Positions 26,239-34,692 of a stretch of 64,000 bases of DNA are shown here, one piece after another. Position numbers and translations under genes: made by a program. The notes under the pieces were generated by a model. The model ran no database searches. It was given only the letters and a program-made list of their open reading frames with translations, and was not told the DNA's origin. Position 1 is the first letter of the stretch, and each line of letters opens with the position of its first letter. Location of the stretch: NCBI GenBank assembly GCA_040902745.1, contig JBBDWR010000018.1:1-64000 (forward strand), in the 5' to 3' direction. The DNA is from JBBDWR01 sp040902745. Lineage in GTDB: Bacteria; Actinomycetota; UBA4738; HRBIN12.

Positions 26239-26422
26239 GTCGGACGGCCGGCCAAGGAGTCGCGGCAGAGAGGACGAGTCCCCACCGCTCGGGGCGATCC
26301 CCCGGATCGAGTAAACCGGCCGTCCACGGAGTTCGCGACCTCGATCACCTCGCGCCTCCGTCGGGCGCCCACCAAGAGGGCGAGAGATCCAAGCTCCCCC
26401 CGGGCAAGCTGCCACGTTTCTC
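26239..26422. other. Convergent intergenic region with a 10-bp inverted repeat
   Basis: No gene is seen. GGACGGCCGG (26242-26251) and CCGGCCGTCC (26316-26325) are perfect inverted copies 64 bp apart; a terminator role for the two convergent genes is possible but the loop is long. Confidence 0.3.
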
Positions 26423-29011
26423 TCAGGGCCTCCTCTGTCGATCGACCGATCTGCCGAAGTCGCGCTCCTCGCCGACGACGCGCAGCGCCACGCCCTCGAT
26501 CACCGCTTCAGACTTGCTGGTGAGAGTGAGTCGGCCTCCAACGATCTCGACCCGGACCAGGATCGGCTCTCGCGCCTGACGTGTCCCTTGGGGGACACCA
26601 CGAGCAGCGACCGCCGCCAGCCCGTTTCCACCCGCAGCGAAGCCCGGAGCCGCGTAGGTTGGCATCGCGTCCTCGAGCGAACGCTGCACGTTGCGGGCGC
26701 TGCGCTCCAAGCCCAGCATGAACCCCGCCATCGTGTCCTCACCGATCCCACGGAACACCTTCGAAGGCGATCCGATCCCGAGCAGGCTCTTGGCCCAACC
26801 CGGGATCTGGGAGAACTTCTCGGCGAACCACGCAGACACGCTTCCCCACGCGGCGTTCAGCCCGTCGATGAGGCCTTGGATGATGTCGCCGCCGACCGAG
26901 ACCATCCTCGAACCGATGTTGCCGATCGCGCTGATGACCCGGCCGGGAAGCTCCCTGAAGAAGTTCCAGACGGCCGCGGCCGCAGCCTTGATCCCGTTCC
27001 ACAGAGCGCGCAGGGCCTGGGTTCCCACCCGCAGCAGCAGACCGGGCAGTCGGGCCAGCGCCCCCGCGACGCGTCCGGGGAGCTCGCGGAAGAAGTTCCA
27101 GACGGCAACCGCACCGGTCCGGACCGCTCCGAGCAGTGCCCGTAGAGCCGAGGAGCCGACCCGAAGCAGCATCCCGCCCAGCTTGGAGAGCCCGCTGACG
27201 ATCCGGCCCGGGAGTGCGCGCATGAAGTTCCACACCGCGATCGCGCCCGTCTTCACGCCGCGCAGGAACAGGTTCAGCGCCGAGTTGGCCAGGCGCAGCA
27301 GCAGGCCGCCCAGAGCGCTGAGCCCTTGCACGATCAGCTTGGGGGCCTCCCGGAACAGCGCGAAGATCAGCTCCCACCCGGCCTTGAACGCGTTCCACAG
27401 GAGCCGGAAGATGCCTTGGGCGGCGGCCCACAGCAGACCGCCCAGGCCCTTCACGATCGCCACGATGACCCCGATCGCACCCTTCACGAGGGCGAAGAGC
27501 GCATCCCACACGCCGTCGACGATCTGCTTGAGCCCTTCCCAGGCGCGCTCCCAGTCCAGCGTGATGATGCCGGCGAGGACGTTGAAGATGCCCTTGATCA
27601 CGTTCAGCGCCCCGCGGATGATGCCCGCGATCGCGTTCCACACATTCGTGATGATGCCGAGGATGGCCGTGAAGGCGCTCTCGAGGGCCTTAAAGATCAC
27701 GTCGCCGTAGTTGCGCCAGATGGTGGTGAGGATGTCGATCACCGAACGCACCACTTCGGCGATGGCGTCCATGGCGGTTCCCACCACTTCGGCCAGGCTG
27801 GAGAAGACCGACTTCGCGGTCTCGACGATCTTGCCGAACATCGGGCTGTTGAAGGCGTCCCCGATGGCGGCGATCGCGCGCTCGATCACCGGGCCCGCGC
27901 TCTGCACGATTCCCTTGACGGTCTCGAAGGCGTCCTGCACGAAGTCGCGGAAGGTCTTGGAGTGGTTGTAGGCGTAGACGAGCGCGACCCCGATCGCGAT
28001 CAGTGCCGCGACCACCAGGCCCGCGGGTGTGACGAGGAACGCGAGCACCTTGGCGATGCTGCCGAAGATGAACAGCGCCGGACCGATCGCAACCGCGACG
28101 GCTGCGACGCCCACGATGACCTTCTGGATCGTTGGATCGAGCTGCTTGAAGGCTTCGGCCATGCGAGAGACCCACTCGGCTGCCTTCATCACGAACGGGA
28201 GCAGGATCTCCCCGATCGCGATCCCCGCCTCAGTCAGCTTGTTTTTGGTCATCTCCAACTGCGACTCGGTAGTGGCGTAGCGCTTGTTCGCTTCCTCGGT
28301 CAGCGCGATGTTCTCGCGCCATGCGTCGGAACCGACCTCGAGCTGATCGCTGAACAGCTTCCCGGCACCGGATGCGCGCAGCAGGGCGTCGCGGACTCGG
28401 ATCTCGCCGAGGCCGAGCTTGTCGAGGACGCCGAATACGTCCTTGCCGCTGTCGCCCATCTTGCCGAGGCCCTCGATGAACGCGACCATGGCACCGGCGG
28501 CGTCCTGCTCGAAGGTCTGGGCGAACTGCTCCCCGCTCATCCCGGCGACGTCGGCGAACCCTTCGAGTTCCTTCCCTCCGCCCTGCACGGCCTGCGCGAT
28601 CGTGATGAAGGCGCGGGAGATCGCGGAGCCTCCCGCTTCAGCATCCACGCCGACGGACGCCAGCGCGGACCCGAAGCTGACGACCTCCGCCTCGGTGAGG
28701 CCGACCTGCTTGCCTGCACCAGCGATGCGCAGCGCCATCTCGGTGATCTCGGACTCGGTCGACGCCCCGTCGTTGCCGAGTGCGACGATGGCCGAGCCCA
28801 GGTTGTCGAACTCGTCCTGCGGCATCTGCATGATGTTCGCGAGCCGGGCGAGTGCGTTCCCCGCCTGGTCGGCGGTGAGGTCGGTGGACTCGCCGAGGTC
28901 GATCATCGTTCGGGTGAAGCCCAGGATCGCGGGAGTCTGGATTCCCAGGGCGCCGGCAGCCTCCGCGATCGCTGCGATCTCTGTCGCCGAGGCCGGAACC
29001 TCGGTCGCCAT
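26423..29011 (-). CDS. Phage tail tape-measure protein, N-terminally truncated
   Basis: An 862-residue tail tape-measure protein (TP901 family), which sets tail length in siphophages. The family core is clear: FTRTMIDLGESTDLT, FDNLGSAIVALGN, the AGGSAISRAF helix and IRVRDALLR in the first 230 residues. Long hydrophobic helices (about 285-350) follow, then three to four repeats of about 44 residues marked by WNFxRxLPGR (about 590-710). The protein begins inside the conserved domain: about 100 N-terminal residues usual in this family are missing. Codons just before the ATG (Ile-Arg-Lys) still fit the family until an in-frame TGA, so a deletion junction near 29015-29025 is likely. GAGGA lies 8 nt before the ATG. 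Confidence 0.9.
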   Translation of the reverse strand: MATEVPASATEIAAIAEAAGALGIQTPAILGFTRTMIDLGESTDLTADQAGNALARLANIMQMPQDEFDNLGSAIVALGNDGASTESEITEMALRIAGAGKQVGLTEAEVVSFGSALASVGVDAEAGGSAISRAFITIAQAVQGGGKELEGFADVAGMSGEQFAQTFEQDAAGAMVAFIEGLGKMGDSGKDVFGVLDKLGLGEIRVRDALLRASGAGKLFSDQLEVGSDAWRENIALTEEANKRYATTESQLEMTKNKLTEAGIAIGEILLPFVMKAAEWVSRMAEAFKQLDPTIQKVIVGVAAVAVAIGPALFIFGSIAKVLAFLVTPAGLVVAALIAIGVALVYAYNHSKTFRDFVQDAFETVKGIVQSAGPVIERAIAAIGDAFNSPMFGKIVETAKSVFSSLAEVVGTAMDAIAEVVRSVIDILTTIWRNYGDVIFKALESAFTAILGIITNVWNAIAGIIRGALNVIKGIFNVLAGIITLDWERAWEGLKQIVDGVWDALFALVKGAIGVIVAIVKGLGGLLWAAAQGIFRLLWNAFKAGWELIFALFREAPKLIVQGLSALGGLLLRLANSALNLFLRGVKTGAIAVWNFMRALPGRIVSGLSKLGGMLLRVGSSALRALLGAVRTGAVAVWNFFRELPGRVAGALARLPGLLLRVGTQALRALWNGIKAAAAAVWNFFRELPGRVISAIGNIGSRMVSVGGDIIQGLIDGLNAAWGSVSAWFAEKFSQIPGWAKSLLGIGSPSKVFRGIGEDTMAGFMLGLERSARNVQRSLEDAMPTYAAPGFAAGGNGLAAVAARGVPQGTRQAREPILVRVEIVGGRLTLTSKSEAVIEGVALRVVGEERDFGRSVDRQRRP

Positions 29012-29348
29012 TTTGCGGATCCTCGGACTCCTCGTCCATCACGAGGGACCACGCGACCGCCTGGGCGTCGGCCTGTCCGCCGAGGTCGGCGAACGCCCCG
29101 ACGTCGAGCTTGAGTGCGCCGAGCATCTTGGCTTTGTCTACCTGCCCGTCCGCGTCCAGCACGTTCCCGACGGCTGACTGGTCAAGCAGCTGACCACGCA
29201 GGGGCAGGCTCTCGAGTTCGGCTGCCTGCCCGTCCGTCAGCGGACGCAGCTGGACGTCCGCGTCGAGCAGTTCGATATGCACGCGCACGAGGGCGTCTCT
29301 GCCCTGCAGCAGTGCGGCTCTCGTTCCGATCAGGCTTGTCTCCGTCAC
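29009..29348 (-). pseudogene. Tail assembly chaperone-like gene, 3' end lost
   Basis: From the GTG at 29348 (AAGGAG 10 nt upstream) a protein of about 112 residues reads VTETSLIGTRAALLQG to LVMDEESEDPQ. Its position directly before the tape-measure gene and its composition fit a siphophage tail-assembly chaperone. The frame then runs without a stop into the tape-measure gene in a different frame, where it is clearly non-coding. Either a deletion fused the two genes out of frame, or a +1 shift near CAAAATG (about 29008-29014) joins them. Chaperone identity is by position. Confidence 0.55.
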
Positions 29349-29355
29349 GTGTAGA

Positions 29356-29892
29356 TCACTCCTTCTCGTCTGTCGGTCTCCTGGTCTTCGCCCAATGGGC
29401 GAGCGTGGCGACTTCCTTGTGCGGCACCCGGCGCCCGGACTTGAAGACGTCCTCACCCAGCTCTTCGCGAACCCGGTCGTCGTGATCGCTGAGCGCCGCC
29501 GCGGCCTTCTCGAGCTCGGTGACTGCCCGCACCGCTCGCTCTTCGAGCTTCGCTCGCCTTCCGCCCGGGTCTGCGGCGAGGGTGAGCTTGAGACGTCGAC
29601 GGGCGGCATCGCCGCGGGCGGTCGCCTCCTCGAGTTCGGCAACGGCGCTGCGACGCTGCTCCTCGACATCGAGACGCTCACGCTTCAGTTCGTCGATCCG
29701 GTCGTTCAGCTCGTTCGTCTCGCCAACCTGGCGCCGCCGGTCTTGGAGAGGCTCGAGTTCCGCGCTGATCGCGGCGAGGCGGCTGTCGGCCTCCTGGCGG
29801 GCAGCGCGTGCCGCCAGGCGATCGTGCTCCGCCCGTCGCCGAGCGTTGCGCGCCTCCTCCCGTTCCGATTCCAGGATCTGCGTCGCGGTCAT
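29356..29892 (-). CDS. Coiled-coil protein of unknown function (element operon)
   Basis: A 178-residue highly charged protein, nearly all predicted coiled coil (for example RRRAEHDRLAARAARQEAD and LNDRIDELKRERLDVEEQRR). It overlaps the preceding gene by 4 bp (ATGA) and is followed 7 bp later by the chaperone fragment, so it is translated with them. It occupies the place where head-tail or major tail genes would stand in a siphophage, but I see no similarity to them. A scaffold or structural adaptor is possible; no function is claimed. Confidence 0.6.
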   Translation of the reverse strand: MTATQILESEREEARNARRRAEHDRLAARAARQEADSRLAAISAELEPLQDRRRQVGETNELNDRIDELKRERLDVEEQRRSAVAELEEATARGDAARRRLKLTLAADPGGRRAKLEERAVRAVTELEKAAAALSDHDDRVREELGEDVFKSGRRVPHKEVATLAHWAKTRRPTDEKE

Positions 29893-30419
29893 TGCTCCTC
29901 CTGCGGTCGGGGACCGGCTACACGGCGAAGCTCGCGCAGTGATAGTTCGATCCGCGAGCGCCACGGCACCTCACCGCCGCCGTAGCTCCCTGGTTGTGCG
30001 ATTCGCCGAACCAGGTCGGCATCGACCGCACCGACGTCGTCGGCAGCGGCCACGAGGGCGTCGATCGCCTCCCAGAAGCGAGCACGGGCCGCGTTGCGCT
30101 CTGGCGCGGTCTCGGCCCTCACTGCTCGGCCAGCCTGGCGGATCGCGGTGTCTCGACGCCTCTCGATGGCCTCGCGAAGGCCGCTAACCGTCTGCAGCCG
30201 CGTGGGGATCTCGTCGAGCTCGCGCTGAAGGGCGAGCAGGTCGTCAGCGGCCTTCAGACCCGTCGGTGAGGAACGGAGCTGGTCGATCTGCATCGGGAGC
30301 TCTCGGCGCCGAGCCTTCAGTCGGCGCTCCTCGTCTGCGACCTCACCGAGCTCTTCAAGGATCGTCGCGACGGAGGGGTCCGCAGCGATCGTGTCTGGAT
30401 CGCGCGTCTTCGTGGTCAT
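29889..30419 (-). CDS. Coiled-coil protein of unknown function (element operon)
   Basis: A 176-residue charged helical protein (ERRLKARRRELPMQIDQLR, LQRELDEIPTRLQTVSGLRE) with a non-helical C-terminal end (QPGSYGGGEVPWRSRIE). Both ends overlap their neighbours by 4 bp, so it is part of a tight operon with the XRE protein and the second coiled-coil protein. I do not recognise the family. Confidence 0.6.
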   Translation of the reverse strand: MTTKTRDPDTIAADPSVATILEELGEVADEERRLKARRRELPMQIDQLRSSPTGLKAADDLLALQRELDEIPTRLQTVSGLREAIERRRDTAIRQAGRAVRAETAPERNAARARFWEAIDALVAAADDVGAVDADLVRRIAQPGSYGGGEVPWRSRIELSLRELRRVAGPRPQEEQ

Positions 30420-30895
30420 TTGGTGGCCTCCCTCATCACGTTGCCCTTGCGGTCCTTGCGGCTGCGTCCAACGGCGTCGCGTTGGACCGCGCCCTTCGAC
30501 GCACTCTTGCGTCGACCGAGTGCGTCGCGGTCCGGATCGGCCCACGGGTCGCCGACGCCCTCGGACTTCTGAGCTGCGACGGCGAGCAGGAGGCGCTGAC
30601 TCCGAGCGTCGGGGGCCTTCTGGGCCATGTCGATCAGCTCGGCGGGGGAGAGCGCCAGAATCGCGGCGGCCAGCTCCTTCGCGTCCATCGAAGCCTTGTC
30701 GGCCGAGGACTTGAGGACGCGCTTCGCGTAGGAGTGCTCGACGTCGAACGCCGCCGCGATCTTCTGCACAGTCTCGGGGGATGGGTTGGTCGTTCCGGTC
30801 TCGAGCCCGCTCCACATCGCCTGCGAAATGCCGACGACCGCAGCCGCGCTCGCCTGGTTCATGCCGCGGGTCTCACGAAGCTGCTTCAGATCCAC
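30416..30895 (-). CDS. XRE-family helix-turn-helix protein with basic C-terminal tail
   Basis: A 159-residue protein: an N-terminal XRE/Cro-type HTH (residues about 3-60, LKQLRETRGMNQASAAAVVG then SGLETGTTNPS), a helical middle, and a C-terminal basic region with the motif RDAxGR twice (DRDALGRRK, QRDAVGRSR). The same motif ends the large terminase next to it. The GTG at 30895 is set by AGGAGG about 8 nt upstream. It starts a four-gene overlapping operon. The AT-rich region before it carries a repeated octamer (30918-30941), a likely autoregulatory operator. Confidence 0.75.
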   Translation of the reverse strand: MDLKQLRETRGMNQASAAAVVGISQAMWSGLETGTTNPSPETVQKIAAAFDVEHSYAKRVLKSSADKASMDAKELAAAILALSPAELIDMAQKAPDARSQRLLLAVAAQKSEGVGDPWADPDRDALGRRKSASKGAVQRDAVGRSRKDRKGNVMREATK

Positions 30896-30917
30896 TGTTG
30901 AGCCTCCTGGTGAACGG

Positions 30918-30947
30918 GAATGATTCCGAGAATGAATGATTATCACA
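30918..30947 (-). promoter_or_regulatory. AT-rich promoter/operator before the XRE operon
   Basis: Two GAATGATT octamers (30918-30925, 30934-30941) are 16 bp apart in direct orientation, in one of the few AT-rich patches of the element. On the minus strand GATAAT (about 30938-30943) could be the -10 box. Confidence 0.5.
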
Positions 30948-30970
30948 CGTTCCCAGGAAGGAAGTCCAGG

Positions 30971-32377
30971 TCATCCGCGCCTCCGTCCGATCGCATCTCG
31001 ACCCGGATCGGCTGGCCAGGGCCCCCCGCTGGAGATCTTGGGCATCGGCCGTCGCCGTCGACCTCCAGATGGCAGCGCCGAGCTGGCGATGCGGAACTTG
31101 GGCGGCGGCGGTCGACTGGCTGCGGCCTCGGCGAAGTAGGCGGCGATCGCGAGCGCGGTCGACAGGTCGTTGTGACCGCCGGGTGGGTGATCGAAGCGCC
31201 ATCCGAAAGCGGACTCGCGAACGATCAGTGAGACGAGCTCGGCTCGAAGCTCGGGGTGGGGGAGCAGGCGCAGTCGCCGGTCGCGAACGAGCGAGAGCAG
31301 GTTCGAGCTGATCTTGCCGACGGACTGCGCGGTCTGGGAGAACTCCTTCACGAACGGGAGACGTTGGATCGAGGCTTGCAGCTGCCAGGGGTCGACGTGG
31401 ACGGGCGCATTGTCGAATCGGCGATGCAACGACCGCAGCGCGTCCTCGACCTCCTCGATCTGGACCGGCTGCGAGCGGGACCCGCGTCGCACCCATAGGT
31501 GCTCGAGCACGTGCGGATGCTCGCCTCCGCCCACCCGCGTGACCGCGACAGCAGTTCTGTCGTTCACGAGTCCGAGGTCGACTCCGATCACGTAGCGCTG
31601 CCCACGTTCGCCGGCCTGTCTGGAATCCCGGTCGGCATCGGTGGCAGCGGCGATCTCCTCGGCCGTGAACAGCGCGTCATCGCTGGCCGCCCACTGGTTC
31701 TCGATGAAGCGGCGCAGCACACCGGCGGGCAAGTGGGCTCGCATATCCTCGATCTGCGCGGGATCGATCCAGTCGGCGAGTGTCTCGGTGTGCATCACGA
31801 GCCAGTGCGCTCCCGCGTTCGCGTGCTTCCAGAAGTCGAACGACCAGTGCGAAGGGAAGCCGGCGGTCGCGGTCACGAGGATCCTGCATCCCGACACCTT
31901 GTGTGCCGAAGTCAGCAGGGCGTCGAGAAGGTCGCGCGTTGGCCACGCGGTGAGCTCGTCCAGGTAGATCCGCCACGGGCGCAGACCGAGCGCCGACGGC
32001 GCGTCGCTGGCGAGTACGTGCAGGCTCGCGTTGGTCGCGAGGTTGATCGCCGCGTGACGCTGGAAGCGGATGCCGAGCCCATCAGTACGTCCAGCCCACT
32101 CCCGGGCTGAGTCGAGGAGCAGACGCGCCTGGTCCTGGTCGGAGGCCACCGCTATGAGCGCCGCGTGATCGGGGGCAGTGAGCAAGTCGGCGATCGCGAT
32201 GGCTGCCGCGTCGGTCGTCTTGGATCCGCCGCGGGGCCGGGAGATCCATCCGTTGGGGGGAGCGTCGGATGCGAACCAGTCGGTGAAGTCGCGCGCCTGG
32301 ACCTCCGACATCTTCTCGGCAAACGGGCGGTCGTCGAGGATCAGGACATCGCGCACAAGCTCAAGGGGAGTCGTCAC
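30971..32377 (-). CDS. Phage terminase large subunit
   Basis: A 468-residue DNA-packaging motor. The ATPase half has a Walker A-like SRPRGGSKTT (about residue 47) and Walker B RIYLDEL (about residue 137) with the coupling motif VTATAG. The nuclease half carries VIGVDLGLVNDRTAVAV (about 267) and the C-terminal acidic pair in GGHNDLSTALAIA (about 408), so both activities look intact. The C-terminal tail ends DPGRDAIGRRRG, a motif shared with the next gene. Upstream are SSB and a putative small subunit. Normally portal and capsid genes follow; here an XRE protein does. Confidence 0.92.
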   Translation of the reverse strand: MTTPLELVRDVLILDDRPFAEKMSEVQARDFTDWFASDAPPNGWISRPRGGSKTTDAAAIAIADLLTAPDHAALIAVASDQDQARLLLDSAREWAGRTDGLGIRFQRHAAINLATNASLHVLASDAPSALGLRPWRIYLDELTAWPTRDLLDALLTSAHKVSGCRILVTATAGFPSHWSFDFWKHANAGAHWLVMHTETLADWIDPAQIEDMRAHLPAGVLRRFIENQWAASDDALFTAEEIAAATDADRDSRQAGERGQRYVIGVDLGLVNDRTAVAVTRVGGGEHPHVLEHLWVRRGSRSQPVQIEEVEDALRSLHRRFDNAPVHVDPWQLQASIQRLPFVKEFSQTAQSVGKISSNLLSLVRDRRLRLLPHPELRAELVSLIVRESAFGWRFDHPPGGHNDLSTALAIAAYFAEAAASRPPPPKFRIASSALPSGGRRRRPMPKISSGGPWPADPGRDAIGRRRG

Positions 32378-32461
32378 GTCGTCGCCTCGCCCACGTGCTC
32401 GATCCGGGCCCTCACAAGGCCCCCAGTGGACGCAGAGCGGGCCGGGGCAGCGGAGAGACGC

Positions 32462-32827
32462 TCAGGCATCGCGCTTCCGGTTCCTCTCGACCTGCGCCGA
32501 GGCCGACTGCAGGGACGGGGCGATCTCGTCCGCGGTGATCTCGATGACGGAGCGCTTGCCATCCTCGCTTTCCCACGAGCGTTGTACGAGACGCCCCACG
32601 ACGACGACACGAGCGCCCTTCGTCAGCGATTCCGCGGTGTTCTCCGCGAGCGATCGCCACGCAGTGACCGAGATGAACAAGGGATCTCCATCGACCCACT
32701 CGCCTGCCTCATTGCGCGTTTTGTGGTTGACCGCGACGCGGGCGTTCACGAGCGCCACCCCGTTGGGCGTGTATCGCAGCTCCGGGTCGTCGGTCAGGTT
32801 GCCGACGATCGTCAGGGCGTTGTCCAT
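32462..32827 (-). CDS. ssb: Single-stranded DNA-binding protein (element-encoded)
   Basis: A 121-residue OB-fold SSB: MDNALTIVGNLTDDPELRYTPNG opens it (written here in part), with FISVTAWRSLAENTAES and KGARVVVVGRL typical. The C-terminal acidic tail (DDDIPF type) of chromosomal SSB is missing; the protein ends in a basic stretch, as is common for phage and plasmid SSBs. Its ATG overlaps the preceding stop by 1 bp (TAATG). A replication or recombination role in the element fits. Confidence 0.92.
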   Translation of the reverse strand: MDNALTIVGNLTDDPELRYTPNGVALVNARVAVNHKTRNEAGEWVDGDPLFISVTAWRSLAENTAESLTKGARVVVVGRLVQRSWESEDGKRSVIEITADEIAPSLQSASAQVERNRKRDA

Positions 32828-33309
32828 TACGTCTCCTTCCGTTGCCGGGCAAGCTGCTCCGCGAGGGTCTGGGTACGTGCGACGTCCACGCCCAACCGAG
32901 CGGCAGCGGAAGGCGTGCAGGCGAGCGCATCCAGCCATCGGAGGACCGCGGCCTCAGTGTCGGCGAGCAGCTTCAAGTGGGAGGTGCGCGGTCGCCCCCG
33001 GCCATCGAGGATGCCAACGCGTTCCAGGTACTCGGCGAGCAGACGGGACCGAGCGATAGCACGAGCGGCCGACATGCGTGCGTGCACGTAGCGCGCCTCC
33101 AACCCCGGCCCGCCCTCGAGGGCGGTGGCCAGTTCCTCGACCGCCTTGGCCGTCTCGATCGCCAGATCCGAGGACGTCGCAGCACCATGCACAAGCGATG
33201 CGCGGTTGCCGGGCGTGAACACACCGCAGCCCGGGCACCGATCGACGTCGACCGGGATCGGGCGCTGGCACTTCCCGCAGCGAACCGAGGGCGCAGGGAC
33301 GGCGCTCAT
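32827..33309 (-). CDS. Zinc-ribbon protein, putative small terminase subunit (P27-like)
   Basis: A 160-residue protein. An N-terminal zinc ribbon (CGKCQRP and CPGCGVF, residues 11-30) precedes a helical region whose end reads LLADTEAAVLRWLDALACTPSAAARLGV, similar in style to the C-terminus of P27-type small terminases (leucine-rich helix then TPSxxARLG). Position two genes before the large terminase supports this. The zinc ribbon is unusual for a small terminase, so a DNA-binding regulator is the alternative. The ATG at 33309 follows AGGAT and lies next to a GGTTGCA pair (33313-33330). Confidence 0.5.
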   Translation of the reverse strand: MSAVPAPSVRCGKCQRPIPVDVDRCPGCGVFTPGNRASLVHGAATSSDLAIETAKAVEELATALEGGPGLEARYVHARMSAARAIARSRLLAEYLERVGILDGRGRPRTSHLKLLADTEAAVLRWLDALACTPSAAARLGVDVARTQTLAEQLARQRKET

Positions 33310-33570
33310 CGTGGTTGCATCCTGGTTGCGGCGGGATCGGGCACGGTCTCTGACCTGCGACGATGGGGCGTGTGGCGAGACCCACGGGATTGAGCATCCG
33401 ATTGCCGAGGCGTGGGGGAGGGGAGCTGCTGCTGGGGCACGTGGCGAGCTCGTGGCGCGGGAGGCCTCCGTGCGTCTTCCGTGCACCCTCCAGGAGAGGT
33501 CCGTGACCCTACGGGTACGGGTGCCCCCAGGGGTGCAGGCGACGGGGTGCAGCTCACGCAGGTCGTGGTC
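33310..33570. other. Leader region inside the element with an att-like sequence
   Basis: I see no supported gene in these 261 bp. It holds GGTTGCA and GGTTGCG 11 bp apart (33313-33330) and, at 33381-33391, CCCACGGGATT followed by GAG, matching the anticodon-side part of the att repeat. Confidence 0.35.
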
Positions 33571-34686
33571 TCAGGCACGATCTTCCCCTCCTGGCGTTGC
33601 CGGTGGTACCTCAGTGCGTTGCCGGGGGTGCCTCTTGCCCGGAGGCCCGAAGGCCGCGATCCGTTGGGCGGTCCTCTCCCCGTGCTCGCGGCGCTGATCC
33701 TCACCCTTGTCCAGCACCTCGAGCTCGCGAGCGAGGTCGTCGAGATCACGGTCACCCCGGACCCATCCGTCAGGTGCGCGGACGGCCAGGGAGCGAAGGG
33801 CGAGTTGCCGGAGGTGCTTGCGTGCAGTGCGGGGAATGATGGCGAGCATCAGCGCGACGTCGTGGCTCGCGATCGGCTCGGCACCGAGCAGGGCGTAGAC
33901 CTGCTCCTTGCGCGGGCCGAGGGCTTCCCATCGCCAGACATCGTGGGTGAGGTACTCACGGCAACCCTCTGGGTTCCTAAGAACGGTGAAGGCGGGTTGC
34001 TCAGAGTTCCTCGCAGCGTTGCCGTGAGTACCTGCGCGCTCGAGACGCCAGACCGAGGAAGCCGAACCGCTGCCCTTCGTGATCTCGCGGATCCACCCAT
34101 CCGCGCACAGGCGGGGCAATGCAGCGTGGGTGCCCTTGACGCCGACCCCGGCCTCGTCGCTCAGCATCCGGATGCCCGCGTAGAACTCGATCTTTCCGAC
34201 ACGATCGGAGATCGCACACGCTCCGAGCAGAACCTTGCGATCCGTCGCGCCAGCGCGTCCACTCCATCGATCGGGGTTCGCATCGATCGCTGAGCGGATC
34301 TCGTCGACGTGTTCAGCAACCTCTCCTCGGTCGCGCACGGACGGATTCGATGCCTGGTACCGGCGGGCCCTGCGAATGTCACCGCGCACCATGCGGAGCG
34401 CCTCTGCACCGGGGCGGGGTGACCCGTCGCTGCTGTGCTCCGTGTACCAGGCGGCACCGGTGTTCGAAGGTTCGAGGAGATGCGCAAGGATGGTCGAGTC
34501 CGGCAAGTCTGCAGCGACCATCGCGTTGACGAGCTGCCAGGCGCCGGCGTTGCTGGCTCGGAGATCCTCTCCGGTACGAAGGCGCCGAAGCCATTCAGCT
34601 GAGAGTCGGCGGGTGGGGGTAGACTTGCGGCCAGCGACGGCGTCGGCCCTCGGCCCCCCGGGTCGGGGGCCTTCGTCACCCGGCAC
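33571..34686 (-). CDS. Replication-type winged-helix protein (element-encoded)
   Basis: A 371-residue protein with GTG start. An N-terminal helical domain (about residues 27-110) resembles regions that accompany phage or plasmid primases; a winged-helix-like segment follows (EFYAGIRMLSDEAGVGVKG and PRLCADGWIREI, about 165-200), and a second HTH-like stretch (IASHDVALMLAIIPRTARKH, about 265-290). No Walker A or primase zinc motif is seen, so this is not a primase or helicase by itself. In the gene order it takes the replication (pri/rep) place of satellite islands and temperate phages. A regulator is the alternative. Confidence 0.5.
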   Translation of the reverse strand: MPGDEGPRPGGPRADAVAGRKSTPTRRLSAEWLRRLRTGEDLRASNAGAWQLVNAMVAADLPDSTILAHLLEPSNTGAAWYTEHSSDGSPRPGAEALRMVRGDIRRARRYQASNPSVRDRGEVAEHVDEIRSAIDANPDRWSGRAGATDRKVLLGACAISDRVGKIEFYAGIRMLSDEAGVGVKGTHAALPRLCADGWIREITKGSGSASSVWRLERAGTHGNAARNSEQPAFTVLRNPEGCREYLTHDVWRWEALGPRKEQVYALLGAEPIASHDVALMLAIIPRTARKHLRQLALRSLAVRAPDGWVRGDRDLDDLARELEVLDKGEDQRREHGERTAQRIAAFGPPGKRHPRQRTEVPPATPGGEDRA

Positions 34687-34692
34687 CGCGTG

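Noticed and set aside
27326..29113. Plus-strand 595-codon frame opposite the tape-measure gene
   Set aside because: Asp/His/Arg-rich shadow; the minus strand has clear tape-measure homology.
33571..34686. Calling the replication-type protein a primase or helicase
   Set aside because: No Walker A, zinc-finger or TOPRIM motif is visible, so only a winged-helix replication-type call is made.
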